From Nitrincola tibetensis (GTDB taxonomy: Bacteria > Pseudomonadota > Gammaproteobacteria > Pseudomonadales > Balneatricaceae): a stretch of 64,000 nt of DNA. Positions 18,552 to 27,502 of the stretch are shown piece after piece (the first letter of the stretch is position 1; each line of letters opens with the position of its first letter). The translations under genes and the position numbers were made by a program. The notes under the pieces are model-generated. The model was given only the letters and a program-made list of their open reading frames with translations, was not told the DNA's origin and did not search any database. Location of the stretch: assembly GCF_003284585.1 (NCBI RefSeq), contig NZ_QKRX01000004.1:124001-188000 (forward strand), written 5' to 3'.

Positions 18552-18782
18552 AGCGACGGACATCAGTCTAAAAACGTCAACGAATACCTATTTACGACTT
18601 CAAAGATGAATCTAATCAACGGGCGTAGCTGTGCAGTTGCAGCATGAGATAAATAGGTGATCCTTTGTTTTTTATTGAAATAACATCCAGTAAATTGACT
18701 CGCACTCTACGAATTCTTTTCTATCCTTAAGAGAGGTTATTGGCTTTCCGTTATTAAAATAAAATTTTGGAGGTACCGAGCC

Positions 18783-19052
18783 ATGTTAACGTACAGTGAG
18801 TGTCTAGCCATGTGCGATTTGACTGACGAGGAAATCGAAGCAATCGCCGAACACGAGCATATAGAACCTATGATTGCAGTCGCCTTAGGGCAATACTTAG
18901 TTGAACATAATGAAGAGATCGAAATCAGGCGCTTCATTATGGACGACATCGAAATTGCCAAACAATGTGGCGATCTTGGTAAAATGGTTGTTCGACAACA
19001 TACGTTGGTTCAATTCATCCAAACACATCCAGAGGCATGTAGGTCTTCATAA
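18783..19052 (+). CDS. Small conserved acidic protein of unknown function
   Basis: 89 residues, no signal peptide or membrane helix, strongly acidic first half (DLTDEEIEAIAEHEHIEPM). Predicted to be all-helical. GGAGGT stands about ten bases before the ATG and a good terminator follows, so it is a genuine single-gene unit. I have a general impression of similar short proteins in marine gammaproteobacteria but know no function. It lies between the dgc operon and the P-type ATPase without coupling to either. Confidence 0.7.
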   Translation: MLTYSECLAMCDLTDEEIEAIAEHEHIEPMIAVALGQYLVEHNEEIEIRRFIMDDIEIAKQCGDLGKMVVRQHTLVQFIQTHPEACRSS

Positions 19053-19105
19053 TAAACGGGTTAACAATACTTCAACCTTTCATCATCAAAACTGATAGTT
19101 GCCAG

Positions 19106-19137
19106 GGCTACTGCATCATTAGCAGTGGCTTTTTTTT
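19106..19137 (+). terminator. Rho-independent terminator after the small acidic protein
   Basis: Stem GGCTACTGC (19106-19114) pairs with GCAGTGGCT (19122-19130) using two wobble pairs, followed by a run of eight T. It separates the small gene from the ATPase gene, which starts 74 bp further on. Confidence 0.85.
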
Positions 19138-19210
19138 GTGTTTTTAGACATTTTTGTAGGTGTTTTCCATGATAGACTGAGGTTAATTATGGCGTTCTGG
19201 GAGTCACCAC

Positions 19211-21949
19211 ATGAAACACCTGCAAAGCGATCTATGGCATCACCTAACCGAAGAGGATGTGTTTAATACCATCAATAGTGACAAGCTAAGCGGCCTAACA
19301 CATACCGAGGTTGAAGAAAGGTTACGACTGTTTGGACCCAACACCATTTCAGGACAAGCGTCTATTTCATCGTTTAAACGCTTACTGCTTCAATTCCATA
19401 ATCCTTTAATTTATATCCTTCTGTTTGCGACGGCTGTTACCTTATTTTTAGGTGAATATGTCGACTCAGGCGTCATCTTTGGTGTGGTATTGATTAATGC
19501 TGCTATCGGTTTTGTACAGGAATCAAAAGCCGAAGAAGCCATCAACTCCTTAAAAGGCATGCTATCGTCAACCGCAACCGTCTTACGAGATGGTGAAAAA
19601 CATACTATCCCTGCTTCGGATGTTGTCCCTGGCGATATCGTTTTTTTAGCGTCTGGTGATAAGGTTCCAGCCGATATGCGAATCTTTGATTGCCGAGATT
19701 TGCAGATTGATGAATCCACCCTAACTGGCGAGTCGGTTTCCTCCAGCAAATCCAGAGTGACTCTGGACAAAGAGACCGTCTTAGCGGATCGAGAAAACAT
19801 GGCCTTTGCGGGGACACTCGTCACCTACGGTGGCGGCAAGGGCGTTATTACGGCGACGGGCGATCACACTGAAACGGGCAAAATTGCAGACATGATCGCG
19901 CAAGCTACCAGTATCGACACGCCCTTAACGCGTAAAATACATGAATTTAGTAAACTTTTGTTATGGGTCATTCTGCTGCTGGCGGGTGTTACCTTTGGTG
20001 TCGGTTTGCTGTACGGGCTTGAAGCCAGTGAGACCTTTATGGCAGCTGTTGCCTTGGCCGTAGCGGCAATCCCTGAAGGCTTACCCGCAGTCGTGACGAT
20101 TACACTGGCCATTGGTGTGCAGCGCATGGCAAAACGTAACGCCATTATCCGCACCCTATCTGCCGTCGAAACCTTAGGGTCTACAACGGTCATTTGTTCG
20201 GATAAAACCGGCACCTTGACCGAAAACCAAATGACCGTCCAAAAAATATTCAGTGGTGGCCGTGATTACACCGTCAGTGGAACAGGTTACCAACCCCAAG
20301 GCGAGCTATCAACGCCCGACAAGAGCCCTTTTAAGCTCAGTGATAATTTTGCCCTCACCCACTGCCTCAGGGCGGGTCTAATCAGCAACGACTCAAAACT
20401 CATTGAAAAGGAGAAACGTTGGACAGTACAAGGCGACCCTACTGAAGGCTCACTGATTGCCTGCGCATTCAAAGCGGGCTTAGATCTAAAGACCTGTGAA
20501 AAAACCTTCCCTAGAATTGACACGATTCCCTTTGAATCTGATCGACAATACATGGCGACACTGCATCAGGATCAGGAGTGCAACCGTCTCTACTTAAAAG
20601 GCTCAGTTGAACAGGTCGTGGCTCGGTGTAAAACCATGATGGATGCTGATGGACAGTTAGTGCCATTGGATCCAGAGATCATTACCGAACATATCCATAC
20701 CTTTGCGGCGGCTGGATTGCGGGTCCTCGCCTTTGCCACGGAAGAACTACCCAAGGAAGAGAAATCGTTAGACGCTTTCAATCAACGGGAGCCTGATCAG
20801 GCTTTGATCTTTCTAGGCCTTCAAGCCATGATTGACCCACCACGACAAGAGGCTATTCATGCAGTAGACGCCTGTCATAAGGCCGGCATTAACGTCAAAA
20901 TGATCACAGGCGATCATGCGCTTACTGCTAAGGCCATCGCGACTAAAATTGGTATCATCCGTGATTCAAATTCCAATGGACAGGTGGTACTAACAGGCAA
21001 AGAACTATCCGAAATGAGCGATCACAAATTGCTCGAATGCGCTGAAACTGTTTCTGTTTTTGCACGTGTTGCACCTGAGCAGAAGCTCAAACTGGTGACA
21101 GCCTTGCAGGCTAAAGGACATGTTGTTGCCATGACCGGCGATGGCGTCAATGATGCCCCTGCACTGAAGCAAGCCGATATAGGAATCGCCATGGGAATCA
21201 GTGGCACCGAGGTCTCAAAAGAGGCGTCTGACATGGTGCTCACGGACGATAACTTCTCATCGATTGAAGCGGCGGTCGAAGAAGGGCGAAACGTCTTTGA
21301 CAATCTATTGAAATTTATTACTTGGATTTTACCCACGAACCTTGGCCAAGGCTTGGTCATCATGGTCGCCATTCTATTTGGTGTCACCCTTCCGGTTCTC
21401 CCGGTTCAAGCTCTTTGGCTGAACATGACCACTGCCGTATTCTTAGGTTTAATGCTGGCCTTTGAGCCGAAAGAGTCGGGCATCATGCAACGCTCACCGC
21501 GCTCGCCAGATGCACCTTTGTTGTCCGGCGAGATTATCTATCGAATCTTTTCTGTCAGTACGTTGCTGTTGATTGGTGCGTTTGGTTTATTTCAATGGTC
21601 ACAAATGATGGGAGCATCTATAGAGGAGTCTAGAACCCTGGCAGTGACCCTTTTTGTCGTCGTGCAGAGCTTTTTCCTTCTGAATTGTCGCTCAATGACA
21701 CACAGTATTTTCACGACATCTATGTCGTCGAATCTCTGGATTTGGGGCGGGATCTGCGCGATGCTCTTCTCACAACTGCTGTTCATTTATACCCCCTTGA
21801 TGAACACGCTGTTCCAAAGCGCTCCATTAAGTCTCAACCAATGGATGATCATGCTTGCCTACGGCGCATTTGTGCTTTGTTTAGTGGAGATCGAAAAAGC
21901 GTTTTGGCGCAGGAAAACACTTAAGAAATCGAACAAGGGCGTTAAATAA
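19211..21949 (+). CDS. P2-type cation-transporting ATPase (Ca2+-ATPase/PacL-like)
   Basis: 912 residues with the full P-type plan: N-terminal cation-ATPase domain (HHLTEEDVF), actuator with TGES at 172-175, phosphorylation Asp331 in SDKTGTLT, nucleotide domain, hinge GDGVNDAP and a C-terminal six-helix bundle. Helix 4 has IPEGLP (287-292), as in Ca2+ and Na+,K+ pumps. In helix 6 the SERCA-type NxxTD ion site reads NMTTAVFLG, so the acidic residue is Ala. The ion is therefore uncertain, although calcium, manganese or sodium export are candidates. GGGAG precedes the ATG. It converges with etfA across a perfect inverted repeat. Confidence 0.9.
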   Translation: MKHLQSDLWHHLTEEDVFNTINSDKLSGLTHTEVEERLRLFGPNTISGQASISSFKRLLLQFHNPLIYILLFATAVTLFLGEYVDSGVIFGVVLINAAIGFVQESKAEEAINSLKGMLSSTATVLRDGEKHTIPASDVVPGDIVFLASGDKVPADMRIFDCRDLQIDESTLTGESVSSSKSRVTLDKETVLADRENMAFAGTLVTYGGGKGVITATGDHTETGKIADMIAQATSIDTPLTRKIHEFSKLLLWVILLLAGVTFGVGLLYGLEASETFMAAVALAVAAIPEGLPAVVTITLAIGVQRMAKRNAIIRTLSAVETLGSTTVICSDKTGTLTENQMTVQKIFSGGRDYTVSGTGYQPQGELSTPDKSPFKLSDNFALTHCLRAGLISNDSKLIEKEKRWTVQGDPTEGSLIACAFKAGLDLKTCEKTFPRIDTIPFESDRQYMATLHQDQECNRLYLKGSVEQVVARCKTMMDADGQLVPLDPEIITEHIHTFAAAGLRVLAFATEELPKEEKSLDAFNQREPDQALIFLGLQAMIDPPRQEAIHAVDACHKAGINVKMITGDHALTAKAIATKIGIIRDSNSNGQVVLTGKELSEMSDHKLLECAETVSVFARVAPEQKLKLVTALQAKGHVVAMTGDGVNDAPALKQADIGIAMGISGTEVSKEASDMVLTDDNFSSIEAAVEEGRNVFDNLLKFITWILPTNLGQGLVIMVAILFGVTLPVLPVQALWLNMTTAVFLGLMLAFEPKESGIMQRSPRSPDAPLLSGEIIYRIFSVSTLLLIGAFGLFQWSQMMGASIEESRTLAVTLFVVVQSFFLLNCRSMTHSIFTTSMSSNLWIWGGICAMLFSQLLFIYTPLMNTLFQSAPLSLNQWMIMLAYGAFVLCLVEIEKAFWRRKTLKKSNKGVK

Positions 21950-21964
21950 CAGGGTATGAATGAA

Positions 21965-22000
21965 CTGGATCATGCCCCCTTAATAGGAGGCATGATCCAG
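21965..22000. terminator. Inverted repeat between convergent ATPase and etfA genes
   Basis: A perfect 12-bp stem, CTGGATCATGCC (21965-21976) and GGCATGATCCAG (21989-22000), with a 12-base loop. It sits between two convergent genes. There is no strong T run on either side, so it may act as a bidirectional terminator or an mRNA 3' stabiliser. Confidence 0.65.
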
Positions 22001-22018
22001 ATTATCGCAAGATGAACA

Positions 22019-22948
22019 TTAGAGCGCTTTTTCTAACTCAGGAACGGCCTCAAATAAATCAGCAACCAGTCCGTAATCTGCAACTTGGAAAATAGGCGCA
22101 TCTTCGTCTTTGTTGATCGCAACAATGACTTTGGAATCTTTCATTCCTGCCAAATGCTGAATCGCACCCGATAAGCCCACACCAATGTATAGCTCAGGCG
22201 CTACAATTTTACCCGTTTGTCCAATTTGCATATCGTTCGGAACAAAGCCTGCGTCAACCGCTGCACGCGTTGCACCCACCGCTGCACCGAGCTTATCTGC
22301 AACTTTATCGAGCATATCAAAATGCGCCTTATCGCCCATTCCACGACCACCTGAGATAATCACTCGAGCAGACGTCAGCTCTGGTCGATCAGAGACCGCC
22401 ATTTCTTCAGACACCAAGCGGCTCACGCCAGCATCTAACACTTGTCCAAGCACCTCAATGCCAGCACTTCCACCCTCAGCGGGTGCCGCATCAAAGCCAG
22501 TCGCACGAATAGTCAGTACTTTCACGGTATCTAAGGATTGAACCGTTGCAATGGCATTGCCCGCGTAAATTGGACGCTGGAATGTATCTGCCGATTCAAC
22601 CTTAATCACATCTGAAATCTGCCCAACATCCAATAACGCAGCCACACGCGGCATAAAATTCTTGGCATTGCTCACCGCCGGCGCAATTAGGTGATCGTAG
22701 CCAGCCGCCACATCAACCACTAAAGCCGCGACATTTTCAGCAATTTCATGATCATAAACCGCATTATCGGCCAGCAATACTTTACGTACACCTGCAACCT
22801 TTGATGCATGATCCGCTGCAGCAGCGCAGCCGACGCCTACAACCAAAATATCTATCTCGCCACCAATTTCTTGAGCGGCCGTCAACGCATGCAATGTGGC
22901 AGGCTTTAATACTGAATTATCGTGCTCTGCTATCAATAAAATTGCCAT
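22019..22948 (-). CDS. etfA: Electron-transfer flavoprotein alpha subunit (housekeeping)
   Basis: 309 residues, normal length for EtfA. N-terminal ETF domain, then the FAD domain with MQIGQTGKIVAPELYIGVGL and SGAIQHLAGM. It receives electrons from acyl-CoA dehydrogenases. Its ATG shares one base with the etfB stop (TAATG), so the subunits are made together. It is clearly different from the longer EtfA of the dgc operon. Confidence 0.95.
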   Translation of the reverse strand: MAILLIAEHDNSVLKPATLHALTAAQEIGGEIDILVVGVGCAAAADHASKVAGVRKVLLADNAVYDHEIAENVAALVVDVAAGYDHLIAPAVSNAKNFMPRVAALLDVGQISDVIKVESADTFQRPIYAGNAIATVQSLDTVKVLTIRATGFDAAPAEGGSAGIEVLGQVLDAGVSRLVSEEMAVSDRPELTSARVIISGGRGMGDKAHFDMLDKVADKLGAAVGATRAAVDAGFVPNDMQIGQTGKIVAPELYIGVGLSGAIQHLAGMKDSKVIVAINKDEDAPIFQVADYGLVADLFEAVPELEKAL

Positions 22949-23697
22949 TAGATCACCTTCGCTTCATTTTTCAATTTATCAACTAACTCAGCCACACTTG
23001 CGACTTTAATGCCTGCTTGGCGTTCGGGTGGAGGCGTCACTTTTAGTAAGCGAGTGTTCGCCTTTACTTCAACACCGTAATCGGCAGGTGTTTTAACATC
23101 CAAAGGTTTTTTCTTGGCTTTCATGATGTTCGGCAAAGACGCATAGCGTGGCTCGTTCAAACGAAGATCGACTGTTAGCACAGCAGGTAGTTTCAAGGCC
23201 AAAGTCTGAAGACCACCGTCGATTTCACGCACAACCTGAACTTCGTTTTCACCGACCTCGACACCTGATACAAATGTACCCTGAGCCAATCCAGTTAAAG
23301 CGGCGAGCATTTGCCCGGTCTGATTGTTATCAGTATCGATTGATTGCTTACCCATCAACACTAAGCCTGGTGCTTCTTCAGCAACTATTTTGGCAAGAAT
23401 TTTTGCGACACTCAGTGACTCTAAGGTTTCATCTGATTCGATATGAATGGCACGATCAGCACCCATTGCCAGAGCCGTACGAAGTTGCTCCTGAGCCGCT
23501 TTCGCTCCCATCGACACAACGATAATTTCTGATGCTTTGCCCGCTTCTTTCAAGCGAACCGCCTGCTCTACCGCAATTTCACAGAAAGGATTCACTGCCA
23601 TTTTTACATTCTTCAAATCAACGTCAGTCTGATCAGCATTCACTCTGACTTTAACGTTGTAATCGATCACTCGCTTGACCGTTACCAGTACTTTCAT
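22948..23697 (-). CDS. etfB: Electron-transfer flavoprotein beta subunit (housekeeping)
   Basis: 249 residues, standard EtfB with AMP-binding core. It starts [19 protein letters not shown] and contains the ETF-beta recognition-loop region ([21 protein letters not shown]), which contacts partner dehydrogenases. AAGGA precedes the ATG. The promoter region is shared with the divergent ETF-QO gene; on the etfB side a TG-extended -10 (TGTTATGAT) is visible near 23745-23753. Confidence 0.95.
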   Translation of the reverse strand: MKVLVTVKRVIDYNVKVRVNADQTDVDLKNVKMAVNPFCEIAVEQAVRLKEAGKASEIIVVSMGAKAAQEQLRTALAMGADRAIHIESDETLESLSVAKILAKIVAEEAPGLVLMGKQSIDTDNNQTGQMLAALTGLAQGTFVSGVEVGENEVQVVREIDGGLQTLALKLPAVLTVDLRLNEPRYASLPNIMKAKKKPLDVKTPADYGVEVKANTRLLKVTPPPERQAGIKVASVAELVDKLKNEAKVI

Positions 23698-23789
23698 GTA
23701 TGTCTTCCTTCAGTTACTTAGGTCGGAATCTCAACGAATCATAACAGAATGGTGTTTTATGACCAGTCTGAGATCTGTGTATACTATAA

Positions 23790-23820
23790 TTTACCAAATT
23801 AGGGTTTTCACTTATACTAT
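23790..23820 (+). promoter_or_regulatory. Promoter of ETF-QO carrying an element shared with the maoC promoter
   Basis: TTTACC (23790-23795), 17 bp, then TATACT (23813-23818) make a good sigma-70 promoter for the ETF-QO gene. The spacer and -10 form a 23-bp element (23798-23820: ATTAGGGTTTT, C, ACTTAT, A, CTAT). It matches 21 of 23 bases at 34436-34458. A second short block TCTTTTTTTAACA follows at about 23869-23881. Confidence 0.6.
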
Positions 23821-23934
23821 GGGTGACAAAAAAACGCACGGAATCGATAAGATTTGTTGAAAGTGTTCTCTTTTTTTAACACTCTGTGTGTTTACAATAA
23901 CAAGTCGATGAATTTATTACTGAGGAGCTGAACT

Positions 23935-25584
23935 GTGGAACGTGAATCGATGGAGTTTGACGTCGTCATCGTCGGAGCAGGCGTCACCGGACTTTCCGCC
24001 GCCTGCCGCTTAATGCAAGAGGCTCAAGCAAAAGAGCAAGAGCTGACCGTTTGCGTCGTAGAGAAAGGCTCTGAAGTGGGTGCTCATATCCTTTCTGGGG
24101 CCGTGATGGAGCCCCGTGCCCTGAACGAACTTTTTCCGGATTGGAAAGAGCGTGGTGCCCCACTGGTCACAGCGGCAACTGAAGACCAAGTGTATTTACT
24201 CACCAGTGAGAGTCAGGGTGTAAAGTTACCGGGTTTTGCAGTTCCAAAACCCATGCACAATGAAGGCAATTATATTGTCAGCTTGGCCAATGTGACGCGT
24301 TGGTTAGCAGAGCAAGCTGAAGCACTGGGCGTTGAGGTCTTCCCAGGGTTCCCAGCTTCCGAAATTCTGTACCATGAAAATGGCAGTGTTAAGGGAATAG
24401 CAACTGGCGATATGGGTGTAGGTTCCAATGGCGAACCCAAAGATAGCTACACGCCGGGGATGGAACTGCATGCCAAATACACTCTGTTTACCGAAGGGGT
24501 TCGCGGACATTTAGGCAAACAACTGCTGGCGAAGTTCAAGCTTGACGAAGGCAAAGACCCCCAGCATTATGCCATCGGCATCAAAGAGCTTTGGGACATT
24601 GATCCTGCGAAAAGCAAGCCTGGATTGGTTGTGCACGGCTCTGGTTGGCCGCTTAGCGACGGTGCCAGCGGTGGTTTCTTCCTATATCACGATGAAAACA
24701 ACCAAGTCGAAGTTGGCTTGATTGTCGACCTCAACTATTCCAACCCTTGGCTCAGCCCGTTTGATGAATTCCAGCGCATGAAACATCACCCGGTTCTAAA
24801 ACAATATTTGGAAGGCGGCAAACGCGTTTCGTACGGTGCTCGTGCAATTACCAAGGGCGGCTTTAACTGCTTGCCTAAAATGACCCTGCCCGGCGCATTT
24901 GTTCTAGGTTGCAATGCCGGCACACTGAATTTTTCTAAAATCAAAGGCATACACACTGGCATGAAATCAGGCATGTTGGCGGCAGAGACAATCGCCAAAG
25001 CCTTATTTGCAGGGGATGAAGGCGGGAAGGATCTGACTGCTTTCGAGCAAGCCTATAAAGAGTCATGGTTATACGACGAACTTTACCGTGGTCGCAACTT
25101 TGGTCCTGCCATGCATAAGTTTGGTACGTTCCTGGGTGGCACCTTTAACTTCATTGATCAAAACATTTTTGGTGGAAAAATTCCTATCACGCTGCACGAC
25201 ATGCATAAAGACCATGAAATGTTGCGGCTCGCCAGTGAATGTAAACAAATTGAATACCCTAAACCCGATGGTAAACTATCGTTTGACAAGCTTTCATCGG
25301 TGTTTTTATCCAATGCCATTCATGAAGAAGATCAACCTTGCCACCTTCGTTTGACCGATCCAGATTTGCCGATTCGGGAGAACCTGCCCAAATACGCTGA
25401 GCCGGCTCAGCGCTATTGCCCAGCAGGTGTGTATGAAGTAATTGAGGAGAGCAACGGACCGCGCTTCCAAATCAATTTTTCAAACTGCGTGCATTGCAAG
25501 ACGTGCGATATTAAAGATCCGGCACAAAACATCACTTGGGTTACCCCTGAGGGCGGCGGCGGGCCTTCTTATCCCAACATGTAA
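23935..25584 (+). CDS. etfD: Electron-transfer flavoprotein-ubiquinone oxidoreductase
   Basis: 549 residues. N-terminal FAD motif VVIVGAGVTGLSAA (about 10-23), a central quinone- and membrane-binding region, and a C-terminal 4Fe-4S domain. The four cysteines of the cluster are in RYCPAGVY, NCVHC and KTCD, and the protein ends with the conserved GGGGPSYPNM. It oxidises reduced ETF and reduces ubiquinone at the inner membrane. The start is a GTG with GAGGAG seven bases upstream; an ATG at 23950 is an alternative. It is divergent from etfBA and followed by a strong terminator. It probably serves both ETF pairs in the window. Confidence 0.95.
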   Translation: MERESMEFDVVIVGAGVTGLSAACRLMQEAQAKEQELTVCVVEKGSEVGAHILSGAVMEPRALNELFPDWKERGAPLVTAATEDQVYLLTSESQGVKLPGFAVPKPMHNEGNYIVSLANVTRWLAEQAEALGVEVFPGFPASEILYHENGSVKGIATGDMGVGSNGEPKDSYTPGMELHAKYTLFTEGVRGHLGKQLLAKFKLDEGKDPQHYAIGIKELWDIDPAKSKPGLVVHGSGWPLSDGASGGFFLYHDENNQVEVGLIVDLNYSNPWLSPFDEFQRMKHHPVLKQYLEGGKRVSYGARAITKGGFNCLPKMTLPGAFVLGCNAGTLNFSKIKGIHTGMKSGMLAAETIAKALFAGDEGGKDLTAFEQAYKESWLYDELYRGRNFGPAMHKFGTFLGGTFNFIDQNIFGGKIPITLHDMHKDHEMLRLASECKQIEYPKPDGKLSFDKLSSVFLSNAIHEEDQPCHLRLTDPDLPIRENLPKYAEPAQRYCPAGVYEVIEESNGPRFQINFSNCVHCKTCDIKDPAQNITWVTPEGGGGPSYPNM

Positions 25585-25605
25585 TACAGGTTAGAACACC
25601 AGATG

Positions 25606-25647
25606 AAATGCCCCCAATCGTTCTGCAACGTTTGGGGGCATTTTTTT
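25606..25647. terminator. Bidirectional terminator between ETF-QO and sixA
   Basis: Stem AAATGCCCCCAA (25606-25617) pairs with TTGGGGGCATTT (25632-25643), followed by T7 on the plus strand. On the minus strand the end of the stem leads into GAAATGCC-type sequence with AATTTC-like T content, so it mainly serves the plus-strand gene but overlaps the sixA stop. Confidence 0.85.
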
Positions 25648-26143
25648 ATTTCATCAGAGCACAGGGCAAGGACCAGAGCAATTGCGCATTCCCCTGCTGC
25701 TTGTCCCATAGCAACCGCGTTAAGGATGCTTTTTTAATGTCCAAATGATCAACGGGTATATGGGTTAACGAAGAGATGAGTAACCCTATGTCGGGTTCAT
25801 GACCCACAAGCCAAACCGCCTTATCATCAATCTCCATCAAATCATCGAGTAAGTTTACAGTCGGCGTCATTAGTGACAGGGATTCGAGCGTTTGTGGTTT
25901 CGGACAGTGCAATAAATGTTGATATAGATAGGAGGCCGTTTGAAAAGCGCGAGGATAAGGGCTGCTCAACAAGCGCGAGGGTGTTAAGTCATTACGACGA
26001 CAAAATGCCACAACACGCTGCAATTGATCAAAGCCCTTTTCAACGAGCTCGCGGCTCCTATCGTCAATTGGCAAATTACGATCCTGAGCCGTGGCATGGC
26101 GCAGAATCGTAATTTCAGTCAGCTTAATGATAGGTTTGCTCAT
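25646..26143 (-). CDS. sixA: SixA-like phosphohistidine phosphatase
   Basis: About 165 residues, histidine phosphatase superfamily. The catalytic motif is LRHATAQDR near the N-terminus; the second catalytic His is in VGHEPDIG. Ser/Arg phosphate contacts are in LLSSPYPRAFQTA. SixA removes phosphate from histidines of phosphotransfer proteins, for example the PTS proteins; ptsP is also present in this window. The ATG at 26143 is preferred over an upstream TTG at 26161. The gene start overlaps the small gene upstream by 20 bases, so they are co-transcribed. Confidence 0.85.
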   Translation of the reverse strand: MSKPIIKLTEITILRHATAQDRNLPIDDRSRELVEKGFDQLQRVVAFCRRNDLTPSRLLSSPYPRAFQTASYLYQHLLHCPKPQTLESLSLMTPTVNLLDDLMEIDDKAVWLVGHEPDIGLLISSLTHIPVDHLDIKKASLTRLLWDKQQGNAQLLWSLPCALMK

Positions 26144-26309
26144 ATTTTTTCTGGATAGCAATTAAGGCAGGCTGAATATCCAGAGGGGCGTACTTCATTG
26201 CCTGTTCGAACAGCTCTTTATTCTCTTCAGACAAACGCTCCTCTTCGGACATCATTTTCAACTTACGCATGGCTTCCATAAATTTTGGATGGGGTTTTGT
26301 GTTGCTCAT
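26124..26309 (-). CDS. Small conserved helical protein
   Basis: 61 residues (MSNTKPHPKFMEAMRKLKMM onward), basic start, then an acidic helix (SEEERLSEENKELFEQAMKY). GGAGG is five bases before the chosen ATG; longer in-frame starts lie before this site and are rejected. No domain that I recognise. It overlaps sixA by 20 bases, which supports it being translated. Confidence 0.65.
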   Translation of the reverse strand: MSNTKPHPKFMEAMRKLKMMSEEERLSEENKELFEQAMKYAPLDIQPALIAIQKKYEQTYH

Positions 26310-26404
26310 CATAACCTCCCCGGCATCGCCTTGGGTAAAATAATCTATGCCCGCAGGCGTGTTCGGCAATTATGCCCTACTCTCATTATGACCCACAAAC
26401 CCAA

Positions 26405-27490
26405 TTATTGATCCGCACCTAAGGCTTTTGCATAGGCCTGAGATGCAGATGCATTACGCTCTGGCTGACTTAACCAATGAGAAAGCTGAGGCTCAATCAG
26501 GGCGTGCATCATTGAGATATGATCTGAATCTGCATTCAATGCTGGAATATAATCGTATTTTTCGCCGCCACTTTCCATAAAATATTCGCGGTTTTCTTGA
26601 CCTATTTCTTCGATAGTCTCTAAACAGTCTGCAGAAAACCCAGGACACACCACCTGTATTGACTTGACCCCTTGTGAAGGCAAGGCCTTAAGCGTTTCAT
26701 CCGTGTAAGGTTTTAACCATTCTTCACGCCCAAAGCGTGATTGGAAAGTCGTCAGATACTGGTCCTTAGTGAGTCCTAAGTACTCGGCAATTAAACGTGA
26801 GGTCTTGTGACATTCGCAGTGATACGGATCACCTTGTAACAAGTAACGTTTTGGAACACCGTGGTAAGAAAAAATGAGTTTATCAGGAATACCCTTCTCC
26901 GACTGGAAAGCCCTTATTTTCTCGGCAACGGCGTGAATATAAGGTCCAAAACCAGGGTAGTGACTAATAAAATGCAGGTCTGGTAACCAACGACGCTTAC
27001 GGAAATCGGCCGAAATCGCATCGAAAGTAGAAGCGCTGGTCGCCCCTGAATATTGAGGATACAGGGGTAAAACAATGAGTTGCCTAACCCCAGCGGCTTG
27101 GAATTTTTCTAAAACCGAAGCGATGGAGGGATTCCCGTAGCGCATCGCAAACTCAACCACGACACGATCACCATACTCTTTCTGAATGGCCGCACGTAGA
27201 GCCTGTGTTTGAGCTTGCGTATGGGTTAGCAAGGGTGATCCTTCATCCGTCCAAACTTCTCGATAGGCAGCGGCCGAGCGTTTTGGACGGATGTTGAGAA
27301 TAACCCCATTCAGAATAAACCACCAAATGGGACGAGGCACTTCAACAACACGTGGATCAGAGAGAAACTCTTTCAAATAGCGACGTAACGCTGGCGTGGT
27401 GGGTTCATCCGGTGTGCCAAGATTGGTGATCAGCACACCGATTTTATCCGCTTGCGCGTGACTGAAATTTTTTACACCCTGATAGGTCAT
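26405..27490 (-). CDS. hemH: Ferrochelatase
   Basis: 361 residues, normal for a gammaproteobacterial ferrochelatase. The N-terminal ITNLGTPDEPT, the LPLYPQYSGATSAS signature and the SYHGVPKRY segment with the metal-binding His are present, as is the second active-site Glu region (CLETIEEIGQENREYF). It inserts Fe2+ into protoporphyrin IX to make haem. No cysteine cluster is evident at the C-terminus, which ends in an Ala/Gln-rich tail. It lies 12 bp after fabV on the same strand. Confidence 0.95.
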   Translation of the reverse strand: MTYQGVKNFSHAQADKIGVLITNLGTPDEPTTPALRRYLKEFLSDPRVVEVPRPIWWFILNGVILNIRPKRSAAAYREVWTDEGSPLLTHTQAQTQALRAAIQKEYGDRVVVEFAMRYGNPSIASVLEKFQAAGVRQLIVLPLYPQYSGATSASTFDAISADFRKRRWLPDLHFISHYPGFGPYIHAVAEKIRAFQSEKGIPDKLIFSYHGVPKRYLLQGDPYHCECHKTSRLIAEYLGLTKDQYLTTFQSRFGREEWLKPYTDETLKALPSQGVKSIQVVCPGFSADCLETIEEIGQENREYFMESGGEKYDYIPALNADSDHISMMHALIEPQLSHWLSQPERNASASQAYAKALGADQ

Positions 27491-27502
27491 CGAAGTTAAT
27501 CC

